Part shown: positions 37,947-49,311 of the stretch, piece by piece
How the letters are laid out: each line of letters opens with the position of its first letter
How positions within the stretch are numbered: the first letter of the stretch is position 1
Assembly (NCBI RefSeq): GCF_003672135.1
Contig: NC_039510.1
Span: 2,418,001-2,482,000, forward strand
Direction of reading: 5' to 3'
From: Ooceraea biroi
Lineage: Eukaryota > Arthropoda > Insecta > Hymenoptera > Formicidae
Length of the DNA stretch: 64,000 nt
Notes under the pieces: generated by a model
Database searches by the model: none
Told to the model about the DNA's origin: nothing
The model's input: only the letters and a program-made list of their open reading frames with translations
Made by a program: the position numbers and the translations under genes

Positions 37947-40900
37947 ATTCGCAGGGTACACGTAGGTGCTTGAATCGCGTTTAATTGCATTCAGTTACAC
38001 CCGTAAGCTTGTTACAAGCCGAGGAACACGAAGCGACCGGATGGAAAAGTGCGGGACGGGATTGAATCGATGTAGCGAACGGTGTGTGCCATTTGTTAAC
38101 GTATGTATGGCGCGTTTTCCAGAGCTGAAGTGTAAACTGAACTGACTAAATCGAACCGAACGGATGCGGCTTGCACCTTGCTGAAACCGCAGCGGAGAGA
38201 GGGACGATGGACGCTCACGATTGTACAAACCGCTTTATTTAGGTCAAGCGTCAAGAGCGCATAGCGCACGAGCGTATTTTGCGCGCTTGAGAAATACCGA
38301 TCGCAAAGCTTGCTGTATCTATCGAATATCGACCACGCGCATCGATCCACCGATCAATCGTAATAGGTAAATCGGGAGAGGAAAGCGAACGAAGGTCTTG
38401 CAGCTCTATGAACCGAAATGTATCTTGCAAATACACTTCTCGATACGAGAAGATCAAATATTCCACAAAATGGAAAAACGCATCTTTTTTTTATAAAAAG
38501 TAAAGCACGAGGAAAAGTCTGATTTTTTATTTGTAAGTTTATTTAGTTGGCGCTCGACTTTGCGTATAGCGATCGATCGAGGTTTCTCATGGGCGTTTAT
38601 TTAAATTATTTCTATGATGTTTTAAATATTTGTATTTATTTTTATGATTATTATATTTTATGAATGTTTCACTCTTTTAAATCATTAATTATTTGAGTCA
38701 TTAAAATATACGCACCATTAAAATATACAACCGTGTTTTTTAGATTCTACTTGCTCATATAATTTTGATTACATTCGTGCTTTATGTATTTTTAACGGTT
38801 TTATATTCAGTATATTAACGAGGAAAATCTTTTTCGTGGATGATATAAATTTTCTGCTATTTTCAGAGTCTATCCGCACTTATTATCAGGGAGCTGTGAA
38901 TCGCTATTACATTAATCCGAATCCAAAATGCGTCGACTCGGAAACACCTCGCACGAGGAGCGAAATCGATTTCTCGGGACGACACTCCTCGCGTTGGAGA
39001 CGTCCAACTTATCCTAGTTTACATTTTACTCCCGTCGTCTATCGACATCTTTTATTCATTCAGACACCCGTGTCGCAAAATCGCGTGACAAACTTCTTTA
39101 ATAAAGTTTCAAATGAAAGCGTAACGCGGGCCATTGTCTCGTGCCGCTCTTTTTCGCAAAGTTACGCATCGGCTTATTATCGAAGGCAATTTCATGTACA
39201 TTGAAATCTCGGGAAAATTTCTATTTATAATAAATACGTAAACGTTAATATATTAATATCTAATGTACAAACGGACAATCCCATATATTTTATTCAGTCG
39301 TTTAATTATTTATGAGTGGACGCATTAGGATATTGCAGTACGATTTTACTCATAGACGATAAACGACACTTTACGACGTATGCACGTCAACGAGAGCCTT
39401 AAAATGCACCGCAGAATGCTTTCCGAGAGGGAGATGAGGATCTCTCGACGACGTTTCGTCAAACTACTCCAAGAGAATACGGGCGATGATCACGGCTGGT
39501 TAGAGAAATGGCGGCGCCCGCGCTCCGGCATCGTTAATTCCTCAGAGCGCATTTATTTAAAACACGACGGAGGTTGTAATGAGTATTTGAGCGAATCGAA
39601 AGTTTCGGGAACTGTTCGTTGAAGGATCTGACGAGCTCTGATTTCGCCCAAGAGGCTTCGCTGTCTGACGAGGACGGCTTTCATCCGCGGTTAACCGACG
39701 TTAAAGCGTATATTCATGCTATCGATCGACCTATAGGCACCGCAGTGCCGCTTACGATGTTGTCGGCGAAAAAGGAAAAACAGACTGCAGACCCGGTGAA
39801 ACATAGATGTGCACATAGATAAATAGGTAATAAAAATTTATTTACCCTGACACGAGATTGGAAAGTGTCACTTGAAAAATGTTCACAATAAGCACTAATA
39901 AATATTGTACTAATGGCGAATGTTAAATGTTTTTCGTGTTGAAACGTCATAATCTCGCGGTTTAATACTCAACAATCTCGAGATAAAAATAAGTAATGAA
40001 AACGTTCGCAAGACCAGAGAGAAAAACGAATCGCGCAGAGCAGGCGAGCGACGAGAACGCGAGAGCGCGTGAGAGATATAACAAAGGGTCGCGAACTGAA
40101 AAAATACACGTCGGGAGGTTTTAAACTCCAAATCCGGATTCGGCGAGGAGCCGGGAAGAAAAAGCTCCGCGACGGGATCAGGAAAAAGCGCAGACGTGGG
40201 GGACGGTGGCCGAGGGAACGCCTCGGTGCTGTTATCCACCCGGAAGGGGTGGCGGGATCGACAAGCGGTGGGAAGGGTGGGAAGGGAGAGAGAGTTAACC
40301 GTCGTCCCCGGGTATCATCCATTGCACAAAAGCCGTAAAGCACGCTGCCCGGTTATTTCGGTCAATCCTCGAGGAGGAGGCCGCCCGGAAAATATTCACA
40401 TCGATCTACCGGCTGACCTCTCTCCTCCTATCTATTCCTTCCATAATACATGCCGCGCACATGCATATACAGACACACGTACACACGCACACGTATGCGC
40501 GCGTACGCGAGAACAGGTTCGCAGCACGGTAACAGATACCGGATACTATCTGTATGAAGCGCCTCAAAGTGCTCTTTCGAAGGCGCGCACAGAGGCCAGG
40601 TCAACCGCATCACTCTTCGGCGCCACAAAAGGACGCAAAACGGACCCGTCCATGCGTCCGTCCGGCCGGACGCGAGCTATAAATATCGAGGCACATCACC
40701 GTAGCCCTGGCATTTTTCGGCATTATAAATAAATTTCCACCCGTGTACGCGCGCGCGCGCATACTTGCGCACTTACTCCGATTCATCCCTCACGACGGAC
40801 TATTATCGAATAGCGGTACGAAAGGGCGACCGGCCAACTGATAGGGGGGAGGCTTCCAGGGATAATGTCTGCCCGCCGGGGATAACGCCGTGTGTAATTC

Positions 40901-41802
40901 TGCATAATTCTCGCGACAGATGCGAGGTCCCGTTTCAACTTCCCCTAACGATTTCGGTCGAGGGATGATCGGCCGTCCTAAGCCGCAACGGCCCGATCTT
41001 GCCGCTCTGATTCTCGAATTTGTGAATTTCCATGGGGAAACGACAAGCTTGTCGCGATGATAATCGCACGATGACTCTTCAGTTTTTTAGCCATACGTGA
41101 GACATACTTGATCTATATAAATATGAAGAGACCTTTGTTGCGCAATAATTAGCACCAGCAATAATTACATTGTTCTTTAGAAACATTATTAATTAAAGAT
41201 CATCATGGTTGAGAACATTGTAGTCAAATGTTGTAATGAGAGAAACGTCAAAGAATATTTCTCATATAATATTTCTTTCATCGAAAGGAAAGGGTTGCAT
41301 ATATCTCTCTTTTTAATGTAATGCAAATTAATGAATGGCGGTAATATCAATTTCTGCACCGACAGAGAGAGAGCGTTACGTACTTCAAACGAACGTACGG
41401 TCTAACAGAAAATGGATTATCCAAACGCGACAGACAGGACGAGAAGTTCCCTTTCCTCCCGCGAAATATTCGAGACAGGAAGATACGGAGAGGATTAGCT
41501 TTGTTGTTTTCATAGTGCACTAGCGGTAATGAATGTTGCTTTTTTCGTTTTACGAACACGTACCCAGATCTTTCGCGGCGATATGAATAATAAGATTTAG
41601 TATTATACGACGTTTTGCGTTAAGAGACGGGGCGCCCATCCCCCAGCGCCGTTGTGCTTCTTATAGGCTAATGCGTGGATGAGAAATCGCAAAAACAAGA
41701 CACGCTGGAACAGGAGACATTTACATGAAAGAAACGTAAAATTCTAGGTCGCGACGGAATCTCATCTTTAAATCTTTATATTTAATCCGAAGAGAGACTA
41801 AG

Positions 41803-41828
41803 CTCTCTCTCTCTCTCTCTTTCTCTCT
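41803..41828 (+). repeat. (CT)n microsatellite
   Basis: CT dinucleotides with one TT interruption, 0.7 kb upstream of the 42507 exon. Confidence 0.9.
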
Positions 41829-42024
41829 GCGTCAGCATAGCAAACTGTCGTTATGAAGCGCGACGTGACAAATATCTGTTATTTACATAAAGCGCATATA
41901 AAGTCATGAAAGACGCGCGTATTCGGATTTTCAGGTTTCATGCGGAAAAAAGTCGAGCGCGCGCGCGCCTTCATCTCGCGATACACTCTTCGAGGAGACT
42001 TCCGGTCCGAGAGACATTAAGAAA

Positions 42025-42049
42025 TCTCTTTCTCTCTCTCTCTCTCTCC
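42025..42049 (+). repeat. (CT)n microsatellite
   Basis: CT dinucleotides with one TT interruption, under 0.5 kb upstream of the 42507 exon. Confidence 0.9.
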
Positions 42050-42506
42050 TTTTCTCATATAATGTACCACTAGAGAAAGTGTTCCACAATAACTGTCGTA
42101 CATTTGCGCGGAAATAGGACTTCCAAGCGCAGTTGTAATTTCGTGCTCGGATTCTTGAATTTAATCCCCAGGCAAGAGTTACGCACCCTCGTTTGCTACG
42201 CGTATAAAGAGGGAGAAAATGACGTACGGGAGAAGAAAAACACGAGGTACCTACTGCCTGCCTCTTACGGCGGCGTAATGCGATATTTAATTGCACGCCG
42301 GTGTAACTTATTACGGCCGTTCCGTTTCCACCGGTGAAACAGTCTCAAGTAATAAGTTACTCGCGTACGCGCGTAAAACCGCGTACTCGAAGGCGAATCA
42401 CCGATTCTCGGCGGTGGCCTGGCTTGAATCCCGTAAAGCGTTCTAAATGGAGCGAGAATAAAAAATGGTTCACATAAAAAGAGTCGTGCAATTTTTGACT
42501 TTTCAG

Positions 42507-42634
42507 AGCCGAAAACGGAGATTCTGGGTGCACCGGACCTGTTCATCAATCGTGGTAGCACCATCAATCTCACGTGCGTCGTCCTGCAGAGTCCAGAGCC
42601 GCCCGCCTACATTTTCTGGAATCACAACGATGCG
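42507..42634 (+). CDS. Dpr-family protein, internal coding exon: first half of Ig domain 2
   Basis: This exon encodes the N-terminal half of the second Ig domain of a Dpr-family cell-surface protein. Dpr proteins are neuronal Ig-superfamily molecules that bind DIP partners during synaptic target choice. Translation starts with two bases completing a split Glu codon, then 42 codons. Visible motifs are EPKTEILGAPDLF, INRGSTINLTC with the first Ig2 cysteine and an N-glycosylation sequon (N-L-T), SPEPPAYIFW with the core Ig tryptophan, and NHNDA at the end. The GSTINLTC and SPEPP blocks are hallmark Dpr Ig2 sequence. A pyrimidine-rich acceptor ends in CAG at 42506 and a perfect GTGAGT donor starts at 42635. 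The donor is phase 0, matching the next exon. Family is secure. The exact paralogue is not; Dpr6/Dpr10-like wording is an impression from memory. No Ig1 exon was found upstream within the window. Confidence 0.93.
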
Positions 42635-43311
42635 GTGAGTACGAGCACCCCCGATCCGTTATTATTCCCGTTGCGCTGACGCGACTGACACTTCGAAAAC
42701 AACTTCCCCTCGGGATGCAGGGATGTGAACTTTACGGCAAATAATGCACGGAAGAACGACACTGCGATATCGCGCGATTAGCCAGACCCAGATGTATTAC
42801 TGACGCGCGCGCAAATCGGGCCAACGTTGACTTTGCACACGGATAATTAATGATGATCCTACTTCCCGGGATATATTCTGATATCGCGGCAGCCAACGCG
42901 TCGAATAAGTTTGAGTTTCGTCGCCGCCACCGCCGCCGCCGTTGTGAGACCAAGTTTCCGCGAGATGAAATTTTCAGCGCCGGCTGGAACTTTCGTCTGC
43001 CTCTGTCATGTTTATTGCGTGCACGGTTGCTCGAGATTATTATTGTCGTTGCTCCGGCGTCGTTATTATTACATTTCAGAATTTTTACCGTCATTAATTC
43101 AGACGAGCACGGGGCAAATGCGTAATGCACACATGTTGTGATTTATCTCTTGAGTAAGAAGCTTTCGTTTTCTTCTTTAATTGGCGCCGCGACGTCACGA
43201 AATTCTTACAGAAAATTTATTATAAAGGAGAATTACTATTGGAAAATTGACCCTTTTATTGGTAACGTTCAAAAGATATTGTAAAAGATATTATTGAAAC
43301 GTCTCATCATT

Positions 43312-43398
43312 AAAATTATATTTAAAGAGATATAATTTTAATAGATATAATTTTAAGAGATATAATTAAACGATCTAAATTGAAGATATAATTTTTTT
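43312..43398 (+). repeat. Short AT-rich tandem repeats
   Basis: AGATATAATTTTA or close variants occur at about 43328, 43343, 43358 and 43384. The first three are 15 bp apart and the fourth is offset. It lies 0.7 kb into the large Dpr intron. Confidence 0.6.
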
Positions 43399-46300
43399 GG
43401 ATTACCTGAAGGCTCTGAAAAGTGTTCAATTTCTATCATATTTGTCACGTAAACTGTTTGACAAAAAGTACAGAAGATACGAGAAAGGAAGGGCGCTTTG
43501 CGAAGTTCTTTTCTCATTTGGAGAATATAGCGTGCCTGCTAAGATTTTTTATCATTCCATTCTTTCTTATCAACACGATAAAGTGAGACACAAGCAGAAA
43601 TTCTGAATGGCTAACGATTTGCCTTGCGCGAATTTACGAGATAATAGGCGAAGAGACGCGTGATTCATGGCAGGACAAACCTTCGGGCAAAGGTCATCCC
43701 TAATTAGGTACCCCTTGGAACTCCAGAAGTTGAACAGTTCCGATTAAAACTCCGATAGCGGACAGCAGGCGCACTTAACCATCCGTTGTCATACAAAAAT
43801 GCCGAGCAGCTTGAAACGCTTCCGTCGCGAAGAATTAATCGGACGAGCAATTGCGTCTTTCGAGCCGAGCTGCTCCTTGTTTCGTAATTCCGACTGGAAT
43901 ATTTTCGTCACGTAGGTACCATTTAATCCTGACCGTTGAAAATTACGCGACGATATCAGCGCGTTGCGTTAAGCACACACACGCACCCCGTAATGTGTTT
44001 GCACGCGCGCGTGTTTGTTATAATTAATACGTAACGCAGATCGTCCGCGTTTAAGGTAATCGTTAAGCCAACCAAAACTACGCTCCACATACTCAAGTTT
44101 AAGCTGCTGAAATACGCTCCCGGAAATACGCAGCGACGCAAATTCCCTCCTAAACATTTTGCTTTTCCATAACGATTTCTCCAAAATTTCCCGTAAACCG
44201 CTTAGGATGGTCAAACAAGGGCACGTGATACGAATTTAAACAAATATTTCTCCTCCACTGTGATAATTACATTGCATTTGTAATGAAAGCCTGTGTTTCT
44301 GCATTTTGTCGGCGAATTTGTCTCGTCAAACAATTCTTCGATATATCTTCTAGATCGGCTTTCAGCGCGGTAATAGAGTTTTTCTGGCGGTCGAATTAAG
44401 TATGTGCGAGCACAAAAGGAGATCATAAAACACCCTGACGGCGGCAACGACGACGGTGGCGGCGACGACTGTTTGCGAACGGCTGACCGGCCAATAAATT
44501 TTGATAATGTCCCGGTTGGGTGGCCCGCCGCTAAATCGTAAGAGTCGCGGCAAAATTGGTAACGGCACTTACGAGGTTCCATTAGACACATTAAGCCCTG
44601 ACCAAGGACGTTGGGACTCGCTCGGACACGCAGAAACAACGCGAGCGAGCGAGTGAGCGAGGCTTAAAGAGGGCTCCATCGTGCGTGACTAACGCGTGCA
44701 GTTGCGAAGGGTTTCGTAAATGAGCCGTAAGGGACTTCCTAATTCCTCAGGATACTATTTCCTACGGTCAGTCGCTCGCCCTTTCCCTCTCGCGAGAGCG
44801 AGTCGCCTGCCACGGAAAATATTGATAAATACCTCATGCGATTAGACCCAGATTTACCACGCGAGCCGAGTCAGCCGATGTTTTCTCCACCCACGTGTAA
44901 TTAATACGATAATCCTGCATCTGCCACTGATATTATGTCTGAGAGGTGACGGTTCGTAATAAATGCGAATTCAATTGTCCACCACGTCGAGCTAGATTGA
45001 AAGACTAGTGTCATATATCAGTGACTATGATTTTTGTTTCATTTCCGTCAAAGACGAGGAAGAAAGTTTATCTTGTCAATATCAAAAATAAGAAAAATAT
45101 GAGACAATCCATGGTGGACGGTTTTCCAACCACACAGAGCGGTAGCGAACGTGTTGAACATTTATTACCTCACCAGGGGATGAAATGTTAGAAAAATTTG
45201 GAAATCTTTTATTACCTCAGATTTCCGATTGAAACACAGACATATCTTCGAAATGGTCTTACAAGAATTTCTGAATGTTTTCCGAGCGAGCGCGGGAAGG
45301 TTTACGTACGCGGGAGTGCATCCAGGGATGGTCTCCTTTAAAACGCCAGCACTTTCGGCGAAGGGGACCGACGAAATTGCATAAGTCCCCGTGGGATCTA
45401 ATAGAGAGGAGATCGGACAAAATAACTGCGCTGCCATCACGATTCTGCGGCGAGCATAATGATTCATGCGCTCACGGAAGATGCCGTGATCGCCTACGGA
45501 CGTGATAAACCTCTCCTTCGTGGTCTCCCCGACTGATAAGGAGCAACCTACGGGGATAGTCCCGGGAGAGTCGGCCGAAATTCTCCGTCGATGATAAGGT
45601 CGCCCTACGATCGATCCCACCGCGCCACGAAACACTTCCCGGCCGCAAGGAATCCACCGAAGGCAGCCGAGCGTTTGCTCTCACGCCCCAATACACCTTA
45701 TCCCTTTGATTTTGATTGAATTTCATGGCCACGTCTGTGCTGCGGCGTCGACCGCATCCCCGAGCAACGCGAGGCGCCGTCCGCGCGTGTCGTTGCGCGA
45801 CGAGCATCGCGACGCTTCCGAATGTACGGATGCGGATTTTGCCGCTGAAAATCGGCGAGAAACGATTCTGTTTCTCGTGCATTCTTAGCGGAGTGATAAT
45901 AGAACTGTCGTTTTTTCATTATAATTATTTGGAAACATCATTCTTAAGTAAATATAATAAATTGGCTGCGGTAAATTATGAGCGAGTTTCAAAACGAATC
46001 TTAAAGTTGCTTTCATAACTTTTAAATAAAACTAAGAGTGAAAGTTAATATATAATATAGCATCTTCGATCGTTATAAATATATTCGTTATTGTGAAGAA
46101 GAAAGTTGTAGAATTCTTATAATGCATTTATCGTTTTATTCGGAAATAACACATGAGCTTCGTTGAGCTTGATATTCTTAATTGATTGTCTAAACTATGA
46201 ATAGTGAAGAGATAAAATTGCGGATATATTTGCGAACAGTTTATTGGATATTCCAAGAGAGATACACGAGAGGGAAAATGTGGATATTTGTGAGAATAAA

Positions 46301-46565
46301 TGTGTCAGGATAAAAAAATATTGATATATAGAGGCATATATCCAATATTTGTTGTGTAGGTGTAAATTATATGTTGAAATTATTGTAATATTCATTAAAA
46401 CATTTCTTTCGAATACATATGATAAGTAACTAATTTTAAATCCGCCAAAGTTAATCAATCAAGATTTAATCGTAAAGTGGCTGTTTGAAATCTCAATCTG
46501 ATTCGCTTGCTGCTTAAATTGTTTATGGGTTTTTAAATGTCACTGGTTTTTAGATCGACATTTAA

Positions 46566-47463
46566 GGGGTTATATATCTCCATAGCGGCGAAAAATTGAT
46601 ATGTTTGGGGAATTTTTTTAGGGGGTATATCTGAAATAATAAAGTAAAATATGAATTGCATATGATTTACTGGTCCTTTAAGTGTAAAAAAATAATTAAT
46701 AATAAATTTTTGAATATTAATAAAATGAAGTTTTGTGGCATTAATTGGACCGCTGCTAACAAAATGTCCCCTCAGAGTTGGCATGATATCTTCTTGTAAC
46801 ATTGATGGATCTGACAAATGCAAGAAATTTCTTGTAAAGTAATGTTGTAGTTATAGTCTATCGAGCCAGATTTTTTAATTTCAAAAAAATAAACAATTTA
46901 TGCCATGTCAAAGTTGAACTTCATGTTTTCATGAAAAACTTTCGGTCTTTAATTGTTTATAAAAATTGTATTAAACAAAATTGCAAAAAAATGGCTCGAT
47001 AGACTATAGACAAAACGATTACGAAGATTTGAGAACAAAAAATTTTTAAAAATATTGAAAACTCTTCGAGTTATCGTGCCGACCGTGTCAAAAAAACTGG
47101 TTTCGAGAAAAACGCGTTTAAAGTTTGAGAAGTAAAAATCGTGTAAATATTAATTTTTGTAGTCAGCTTAATCTCCCATTCCAATTTCATATTGCGTGCC
47201 TTCCTTCTCGATAATTTTTATATTTTGTACAGTTTTCTGTAATCTGTGGGCTGTTCGAGCTACTTTGCAGTAGCCTGCGCCGCACGCAGCAGCTGCGCGC
47301 CGCGGCCCGCCTCCTGACGCGCGGTCATATTTATTGTTATATCTTCGTTACGGATTGGAATTTTTCACTAATTCTTTTTTTATTATATTTTTAAAAGTAT
47401 AAAGAATGAAAATCAGTAATAAAAAAAATCGATTGTTTGAAAATTCTGGAGGTATGTAACCCC
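46566..47463. mobile_element. piggyBac-like non-autonomous element (TTAA target duplication)
   Basis: The left end reads TTAA then GGGGTTATATATCTCCA; the right end, on the opposite strand, reads TTAA then GGGGTTACATACCTCCA, so 15 of 17 TIR bases match. TTAA copies sit at 46562-46565 and 47464-47467. The TTAA duplication is the piggyBac hallmark, but the G-rich terminus differs from canonical CCC-type piggyBac ends, so superfamily assignment is tentative. The 898-bp element has no transposase. A 96-codon minus-strand frame overlaps its left part (46533-46823) but has no recognised domain. A smaller inverted repeat lies inside it. Confidence 0.75.
46852..47008. repeat. Foldback inverted repeat nested in the TTAA element
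   Basis: TATAGTCTATCGAGCCA at 46852-46868 is perfectly inverted at 46992-47008. Inside, ATAAACAATT and AATTGTTTAT form a second inverted pair. TA dinucleotides at the outer edges would fit a Tc1/mariner-type MITE nested in the larger element, or it may simply be internal structure of that element. Confidence 0.6.
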
Positions 47464-49005
47464 TTAATAGATTTTTGACATGCACGATTTCTAATCGATC
47501 ATTTTTAATCTAATCGATTAATGATTACGAGGCAATCACAATAACGTTCCATTAACGCTTTGCGGTCCTTGTAGAGTCCATAAGAAATATTAAAGTAATA
47601 TTAAATATTCTTATTTGAATATTTTTAGTACACTTTAATAAAGCATAAATAAAGTTTACTTAATCAAAAAATTTAATGAAGAATTTTAATAATATAGCGT
47701 GCTAATTATAATTATGCACAGCTTTGACCAATTGAAGAATTATGTGGAGGGCTACTTCTAAACTCGAGTCTGGTTTAATTTGGAACCGCAAAATGTTAAT
47801 TTTCATATACACCATCCAAGACATATGCATACAACAGACACATGGCGATGTTCCTATTTTAAATTTACTTGATTCTACTCTTCCGATGGCGCTGTCGTTT
47901 ATTTCCGATTTCAGTCACTCGAATCAGTCACGTCAATCGACTTATCGCAAAGAAATCTTGTCAAGCGATGGTTAAGCAAGGGATAACGTTATTTCGTCTT
48001 ATTTATATGTCGATCGTGGAAGCTTGCCAGGGAAAGGAGAGAGGAAGTGGTCGCGCCAAATCAGTTTTTGCGGTATTGCAGCGTCAGGAGCGCAAGCACG
48101 TTTTACAGATTTGTGAATCTCGTTTTTTTCATTCTATAATGGTACCGATGCCGCGCAATATGCACAAGCATACATCCAAATCCCGCACACGAACCGTAAT
48201 TATAATTTTGAACCAATATCACTTTGCCGAAGCCGGGGTAAATATGGCGAACACCACTCACCTGGTTCTCCAACATTTCGGCGCGATCAAATAAAGGGCA
48301 ATTTTTGCTGGCGTATTATCGTCGCCGTTTGATCGCACGTGTCATCCCCAACGACGGATTTAGCTCACAAACAAGGTGTAGTCCGCGTGGACATGAACGC
48401 GGGAGATCGCTCGATCCCGTCCAAATAGAGCTGTAAGGCGTGTAACGCAAATAGCAACGGATTTACGTACACCCGTAAAGTTGACTCATTATCCACCCCC
48501 GTTGGCGCTCTTCGGGGTTCGTTCGTCGCGCGACGAACGCAAGCACCCCCGTATGGGCAAACACACTTCCGGACCGGCAGTAATCTTTATTTCGTTGACT
48601 CACGTGCAAAATAAGTGTCCCTTTGCGCGGCCGAGCGCACTGTCGAGTGCCCGGCTGACGATGCAGCTTTTATTTACGGCTGTTTGCCGGTTACAATTCC
48701 GGCGTCGAGTGTCGGCAAAAAGCCGGTAACAGGTCGTCGAGAGTGCTGCTCATATTACACTCATGCGTGACGCGTCCCGCGAAAAATGTTCTTTTTTTGC
48801 GCAAAATGAACCATAGTAACAAGAAGAGGCGTTACTCCCTTGGCCTCCCTGCGAGGACGGCTGTTTGGGGTGGATGTGTGCAGTGGATGGATAACCTTTG
48901 TGCGCTCTTTACTTAGCGTCGGGACATGACGTTTCTTCTACGCGTGCAATTGACATTTTCTTTAGACAAGAATTTGCAGCTATGTAGTCCAGACATAAAA
49001 GTCTG

Positions 49006-49311
49006 TTAGGTTGAGATAACAAAAGGTTTGCCATTTTTCAGAGAATTTATAAATTTGTGCCGTGCGTCTGTGTGGTTGACTATTAGATAATTCATGGTTA
49101 AAAAGTATTAAAAACACAATATATAGGTCAGATATGAAGAAACTGGATAAATTGTAGTTGTAAAATCTATTGTTATCGAGTACTGAATGTAGCAAAGCGT
49201 TGATCGAATCGGATAATATCATATTTATTGCCAAATGAGCTGGAACTGTCGCGGCTGCTTAAGCGAGCCAAATTTATCCAACAAAATAGCAAACACTTCT
49301 TGCCAACCTGA
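49006..49311. mobile_element. Degraded mariner-like MITE remnant
   Basis: The left end reads TTAGGTTGAGATAACAAAAG then GTTTGCCATTTTT. The right end, read on the minus strand, gives TCAGGTTGGCAAGAAGTG then TTTGCTATTTTG. The two align as imperfect terminal repeats with a few indels, and the TTAGGTTGGCA-type start is familiar from insect mariner elements. The roughly 300-bp interior has no transposase motif. No clear TA duplication survives, so this is an old copy or a chance similarity. Confidence 0.45.

Larger units (their letters stand above)
35572..42506. other. Non-coding sequence immediately upstream of the first Dpr exon seen
   Basis: Apart from the 45-bp direct repeat pair and two (CT)n tracts listed separately, nothing coding is recognised. 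The region ends in a polypyrimidine tract and the CAG acceptor at 42504-42506, so at least its right end is intron of the Dpr gene. If the Ig1 exons lie outside the window, the entire 42.5 kb is intron. Confidence 0.6.

Noticed and set aside
40069..40338. K-Y-T-S-G-G-F string resembling the Dpr Ig1 Y-T-S-D-x-x-F motif
   Set aside because: Surrounding residues do not match Ig1 (no W-I-R before, no W-T-L or Y-E-C after) and no splice sites frame it.
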